DNA of 64,000 nt from Hippea alviniae EP5-r (GTDB lineage: Bacteria > Campylobacterota_A > Desulfurellia > Desulfurellales > Hippeaceae): positions 124,001-188,000 of the forward strand of contig NZ_ATUV01000002.1 in the NCBI RefSeq assembly GCF_000420385.1, given 5' to 3'. Below the pieces are notes generated by a model that was not told where the DNA came from, did no database searches, and saw only the letters and a program-made list of their open reading frames with translations. The position numbers and the translations under genes are program-made. Shown here in pieces: positions 60,379-64,000 of the stretch; within the stretch, counting starts at the first letter, position 1; each line of letters starts with the position of its first letter.

Positions 60379-60411
60379 AAAGAAAAAGGGAAGGCTGGCC
60401 AGCCTTCCCTT
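60379..60411 (-). terminator. Palindromic hairpin between dctP and dctQ
   Basis: A perfect palindrome of 26 bases around GGGAAGGCTGGCCAGCCTTC (60386-60411), with a T-rich stretch behind it on the minus strand (TTTCTTTTTT). It should stop a fraction of transcripts after dctP and so give more binding protein than permease. Confidence 0.75.
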
Positions 60412-60422
60412 GAAAAGGTATT

Positions 60423-61424
60423 TTATTTAATTCCCTGCTGCTCTTTTATAGCTTCTTCTATCAAGTCTTTTCCTATAACTTTGTAGAACTTCGGATAAAT
60501 CTTAACGAGCGTTTTTCTCCATATCTCTCTCTGAGCAGGAGTGAGAACTACATCTTTAACTTTCGGGTCTTTAAGAACTAAAGCTCTCTGCTTCTTTGCA
60601 AGCTCTTCAGCTAATTTTCTCTCATAAGCCGTAGCATCTCTTACGCAGCCTTCAAGAATCTTCCTGATTTTTGGCGGCAAACTATCCCAGAACTTTGCGT
60701 TCGTAACGAGAACATAACCTAAATATCCATGATATGTCTCCGTTGTATAAGGAGCAACTTCATAGAATTTCTTTGTGTAAAGGTTAGACCATGGATTCTC
60801 ACAACCGTCAACAACGCCCTGTTCTAAAGCAGAATAAACTTCAGAGAAAGGCAAAACCTGTGGGCTTGCACCCAAAGCCTTAAACTGAGCTTCTAAAACC
60901 CTTGAAGACATAATTCTAAACTTCAAACCCTTGCAGTCCTTAGGAAGAACGATAGGATGCTTGTTGTTTGAAAGAACTTTAAACCCATTATCCCAATAAG
61001 CTAAACCAAGCAGACCCTTTCTTCTGAATAGGTTAAGAATTTTCTTGCCCACAGGACCATCCATAACCTTGTGCAATCCTTCAGAGTTTTTAAACAAGAA
61101 AGGTAGGTCAAATAACTGAATCTCAGGAATCCATCCTGTAAACTTAGCCGTTGCAGGGCATGCCATTTGGATAGCACCCATCTGCAAAGCCTCTATCGCT
61201 GCTCTATCATCATAGAGCATAGCGTTTGGGTAAACCTTTACGATAACCTTGCCGTGAGTCCTTTCCTTGACTATTTTTGCAAAATACTCAGCTGCTTTAC
61301 CCTTAGGTGTGTCTACTGCAACAACATGGCTGAATTTAATGATGATAGGTTTAGCAAATGAAGAAACAACAAAAACCAATGAAACAAGTAAAACCATTAC
61401 GGCTTGCAAGAGCCCCCTTCTCAT
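60423..61424 (-). CDS. dctP: TRAP transporter substrate-binding protein DctP
   Basis: 333 residues: signal peptide (MRRGLLQAVMVLLVSLVFVV, cut after SSFA), then the DctP fold starting IIIKFSHVVAVDTPKGKAAEYF. The conserved arginine of organic-acid binding is probably in GLKFRIMSSRVLEAQFKALG, followed by EVYSALEQGVVDGCENPWSN. The ATG at 61424 follows GGGAGGTG; a longer reading would extend into the malic enzyme gene. Location behind malic enzyme suggests malate or another C4-dicarboxylate as substrate. Confidence 0.92.
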   Translation of the reverse strand: MRRGLLQAVMVLLVSLVFVVSSFAKPIIIKFSHVVAVDTPKGKAAEYFAKIVKERTHGKVIVKVYPNAMLYDDRAAIEALQMGAIQMACPATAKFTGWIPEIQLFDLPFLFKNSEGLHKVMDGPVGKKILNLFRRKGLLGLAYWDNGFKVLSNNKHPIVLPKDCKGLKFRIMSSRVLEAQFKALGASPQVLPFSEVYSALEQGVVDGCENPWSNLYTKKFYEVAPYTTETYHGYLGYVLVTNAKFWDSLPPKIRKILEGCVRDATAYERKLAEELAKKQRALVLKDPKVKDVVLTPAQREIWRKTLVKIYPKFYKVIGKDLIEEAIKEQQGIK

Positions 61425-61449
61425 AAAACACCTCCCATAAAAAATTTTC

Positions 61450-63753
61450 TTACTTACAACCCTTTCTCTGAGCATCAAATGAAGCTATCGCTATCATATC
61501 TTCTATCATCTGAGATGTTGAACCCATTTCAAGAACATGAGCAGACTGTTTTAAACCCACAAGGATAGGGCCTATAGGATAAGCACCACCCATCTTGTAT
61601 AACAGTTTGTATGCTATGTTTGCAGCATCAAGGTCTGGGAATACAAGAACATTCACATCTTTATTGACAAGGTCGCTAAATGAGTAGAATTTGTCTATCA
61701 AATCCTTATCAACTGCCACATTGGCTTGAATCTCACCGTCAATAATTATTTCTGGATGCCTTTGCTTTACTATCTCAACAGCCTTTCTAACCTTTGTCGC
61801 ATCTTCCTGATTATTGCTGCCAAAGTTCGAGAACGAGAGCATAGCAACCACGGCTTTGTCATCAGTTAAATCTTCATAGAAGCATGCAGCTTCTTTTGCT
61901 ATAATCGCAAGCTCTTCACTTGTCGGGTCAACATTTATTGTCGTATCAGCAAAAACATAAATCTTGTTCTTGATTATCATAACATACAAACCCGCAACAA
62001 CGCTGTCCTGTTCTTTATCAAGCACGGTAAGGACAGGTCTTATACCAGCTGGATAGTTGTAGGTTTCACCTATAATCATAGAATCGGCGTCTCCGCTTTT
62101 CACCATCATAGCAGCAAAATAATTTGGTCTATGCTCCATAATGTAAGATGCTTCTCTGCGTGTTAGCCCTTTTCTTTTTCTCTCTTGATAGAGCATTTCG
62201 GCATATTTTTCTGTCTTCTCATAATACAATGGATCTATAAACTCAATCTTATCAAGCAAACTCTCTTTTAGTCCAAGCTCTTTTATTTTCTTTGCAACAT
62301 CGTCTTTTGTAAAACTTCGAGCACCTATAAATATTGGCTTTACGATACCTTCTTCCAAAGCATCCTGAACTGCTCGTAAAATATTTGCATCTGTTGTTTC
62401 TGTAAATACAACCCTTTTTGGATCTGATTTTGCTTTATTGTAAATGTATCTTGTTACAGCCTTTGTTTTATCCAGTCTCTCTTTTAGGCTTTCTTTGTAC
62501 TTTTCTATATCGAACTCATCTTCATCAATTTGAGCAACACCAGACTTTATAGCTGCTTCTGCAACAGCTGGTGCAACATAGAACAAGACTCTTGGGTCAA
62601 AAGGTTTCGGTAGGATATACTCAGGTCCAAACTTAAGATTTTCAACACCGTATGCCTTCAAAACACTCTCTGGCACATCTTCCTTTGCAAGCTGAGCCAG
62701 AGCTTTAGCTGCCGCCATCATCATCTCATCGTTAATCTGCGTTGCAAATGTATCGAGAGCACCTCTAAACAAAAATGGGAACGCTAAAACATTGTTTATC
62801 TGGTTAGGGTAATCACTTCTTCCTGTTCCCATTATAACATTTGGATTAGCCCTTTTTGCAGCTTCGTATGTTATTTCTGGGTCTGGATTTGCCATAGCAA
62901 AAATAATTGGCGGGTCAGCCATCTTTTTAACCATCTCTTCCGTAAGGATATTAGCTTTCGAAACCCCAACGAATATATCGGCACCTTCTATCGCTTCTTC
63001 AAGTGTTCTGGCCGATGTATCAGCAGCAAAAAACTCTTTATATTTATTCATCCTTTCAGTTCTGCCTTTATAAATAACACCTAAGGAGTCAAGCATTATA
63101 ATGTTCTCTCTTTTCAGTCCAAGAGTCATGTAAAACTTTGCACAAGCAATACCAGCAGCACCCGCTCCAACAACAACGAGCTTGCATTTAGATATATCTT
63201 TACCCGTTATCTCCAATGCATTAAGTAAAGCTGCACCGCTTATAACGGCTGTTCCGTGTTGGTCGTCGTGAAACACAGGTATCTTCATGCGCTTCTTTAA
63301 CTCATCTTCTATATAAAAACATTCAGGAGCTTTTATATCTTCCAAATTTATACCGCCAAAGGTTGGCTCTAAAGCAGCAACTATTTCTATAACCTTATCA
63401 GGGTCTGTCTCGTTTATTTCTATATCAAACACATCAATATCGGCAAAGTTTTTAAACAGATTGCCCTTACCTTCCATAACAGGTTTACTTGCAAGGGCAC
63501 CTATATTACCCAAACCCAAAACAGCCGTTCCATTGGATACAACAGCAACAAGATTGCTCTTTGATGTGTATCTGTAGGCAGCCTTTGGGTTTTCTGCTAT
63601 AACTTCACACACTTCAGCAACACCGGGTGTATAAGCTAAAGATAAGTCGTTCTGAGTCTGAAGTGGCTTTGTGGGCTTTACCTCTATTTTTCCGGGCCTT
63701 CCGCCCCTTGAATGATACTCCAAAGCCAACTCTCTAAGCTTGGAATGCTCCAT
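61450..63753 (-). CDS. maeB: Malic enzyme with C-terminal phosphotransacetylase-like domain
   Basis: 767 residues. Residues 1 to about 425 are malic enzyme: [16 protein letters not shown], the metal site [20 protein letters not shown] and NAD(P) fold [17 protein letters not shown]. The rest resembles phosphate acetyltransferase (PTA) and in MaeB is regulatory, binding acetyl-CoA. It interconverts malate and pyruvate plus CO2. Own promoter; only 25 bases separate it from dctP, so it is in one operon with the TRAP transporter. Confidence 0.95.
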   Translation of the reverse strand: MEHSKLRELALEYHSRGGRPGKIEVKPTKPLQTQNDLSLAYTPGVAEVCEVIAENPKAAYRYTSKSNLVAVVSNGTAVLGLGNIGALASKPVMEGKGNLFKNFADIDVFDIEINETDPDKVIEIVAALEPTFGGINLEDIKAPECFYIEDELKKRMKIPVFHDDQHGTAVISGAALLNALEITGKDISKCKLVVVGAGAAGIACAKFYMTLGLKRENIIMLDSLGVIYKGRTERMNKYKEFFAADTSARTLEEAIEGADIFVGVSKANILTEEMVKKMADPPIIFAMANPDPEITYEAAKRANPNVIMGTGRSDYPNQINNVLAFPFLFRGALDTFATQINDEMMMAAAKALAQLAKEDVPESVLKAYGVENLKFGPEYILPKPFDPRVLFYVAPAVAEAAIKSGVAQIDEDEFDIEKYKESLKERLDKTKAVTRYIYNKAKSDPKRVVFTETTDANILRAVQDALEEGIVKPIFIGARSFTKDDVAKKIKELGLKESLLDKIEFIDPLYYEKTEKYAEMLYQERKRKGLTRREASYIMEHRPNYFAAMMVKSGDADSMIIGETYNYPAGIRPVLTVLDKEQDSVVAGLYVMIIKNKIYVFADTTINVDPTSEELAIIAKEAACFYEDLTDDKAVVAMLSFSNFGSNNQEDATKVRKAVEIVKQRHPEIIIDGEIQANVAVDKDLIDKFYSFSDLVNKDVNVLVFPDLDAANIAYKLLYKMGGAYPIGPILVGLKQSAHVLEMGSTSQMIEDMIAIASFDAQRKGCK

Positions 63754-63787
63754 TCACTAACCCTCCTTTACGCATTTCTAACTATTT

Positions 63788-63816
63788 TTTATATTCTAAA
63801 AACAATAAAGTGTCAA
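63788..63816 (-). promoter_or_regulatory. Promoter of maeB-dctPQM
   Basis: TTGACA (63816 to 63811), 17-base spacer, TATAAA (63793 to 63788) on the minus strand; AAAGGAGGG stands before the maeB ATG. The -35 begins directly after the stop of the upstream gene. Confidence 0.82.
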
Positions 63817-64000
63817 TTAAATTTTTTGCCATTTTTTCGTTAATGTTTTTACCATAAAGTAGTTAGATAAACAAACGGTTGTTGTTATGGCAGCAACTAT
63901 GCTTATTTGATAAAAAACGGCTTGATTCGGATTAACACCTGATAGTATCTGCCCTGTCATCATACCAGGCAGAAAAACAATACCCATTCCGCTTGCAGAA
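63817..64000 (-). CDS. fetB: FetB-like (UPF0014) ABC permease, C-terminal part
   Basis: 60 residues at the window end, reading from SASGMGIVFLPGMMTGQILS to the stop after KTLTKKWQKI. The LPGMMTGQILSG motif and the following A-V-x-Y-Q-I segment are characteristic for the FetB/YbbM permease family, which in E. coli exports iron with the ATPase FetA. The remaining part lies beyond the window. Confidence 0.8.
   Translation of the reverse strand, partial: SASGMGIVFLPGMMTGQILSGVNPNQAVFYQISIVAAITTTVCLSNYFMVKTLTKKWQKI

Noticed and set aside
1-64000. CRISPR arrays, insertion sequences, integrases and phage genes
   Set aside because: I found no regularly spaced repeats, transposase or integrase motifs, or attachment-site duplications at the tRNA-Ala gene.

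Overview
The window reads as a contiguous chromosomal segment of an AT-rich, anaerobic, probably thermophilic Gram-negative bacterium. I infer a relative of Hippea/Desulfurella (Desulfurellia, near Campylobacterota). The reasons are: a two-anchor succinate dehydrogenase, class I two-subunit fumarase and LDH-like malate dehydrogenase; a strict-anaerobe type hybrid cluster protein; a TrmB with the long N-terminal extension known from Campylobacterota; heptose (HldD) and YdbH/YdbL envelope genes, which imply an outer membrane; and genes for di-myo-inositol phosphate, a solute of thermophiles. The taxon is an inference, since there is no rRNA here. I see no insertion sequence, phage or CRISPR.

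Layout. 1-1970: ruvA (5' end missing) and xseA. 1974-7940: TCA block on the minus strand, mdh-fumarase alpha-beta and then sdhCDAB, separated by a terminator and a new promoter. 7937-10476: a two-gene osmolyte operon (myo-inositol-1-phosphate synthase plus a fused cytidylyltransferase/CDP-alcohol transferase). 10473-20146: an MSHA/type II-like pilus operon (fused PilM/PilN, GspE/MshE ATPase, GspF, two prepilins, MshM ATPase, PilO- and MshK-like proteins, secretin, TPR protein). 20168-30432: an archaeal-type ATPase and a cluster of LuxC-PaaK fusion, LuxE, two further PaaK-like proteins, an MFS exporter and an ATP-binding/GNAT fusion. This cluster has no luciferase and is the most promising undescribed system. 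30496-33927: pyruvate carboxylase. 34276-38874: livJHMGF. 38914-42713: XRE-cupin regulator, thioredoxin-like protein, DUF364 protein, argF, argG. 42747-44318: trmB and a hicBA toxin-antitoxin pair. 44422-49493: hcp, a divergent Crp/Fnr regulator, and a ydbH-like gene broken by a frameshift at an A9 run, followed by ydbL. 49497-52046: DUF1232 protein, tRNA-Ala(GGC), hldD, a RecO-like protein, dtd. 52040-58494: a diguanylate cyclase, queE, queC, a DHH-CBS-nucleotidyltransferase fusion and a nucleoside deaminase. 58526-64000: dctMQP TRAP transporter, malic enzyme, and the end of a FetB-like permease.

Functionally, the window is rich in C4-dicarboxylate metabolism. Succinate, fumarate and malate are interconverted by sdh, fumarase and mdh. 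Malate and pyruvate are linked by malic enzyme, pyruvate and oxaloacetate by pyruvate carboxylase, and a TRAP importer sits directly behind malic enzyme. Sigma-70 type promoters (TTGACA, 17 bp, TATAAT-like) are unusually easy to read here. Three genes (38914, 51022, 54058) have a -10 box 6 to 8 bases before the start codon and no Shine-Dalgarno sequence, which predicts leaderless mRNAs.
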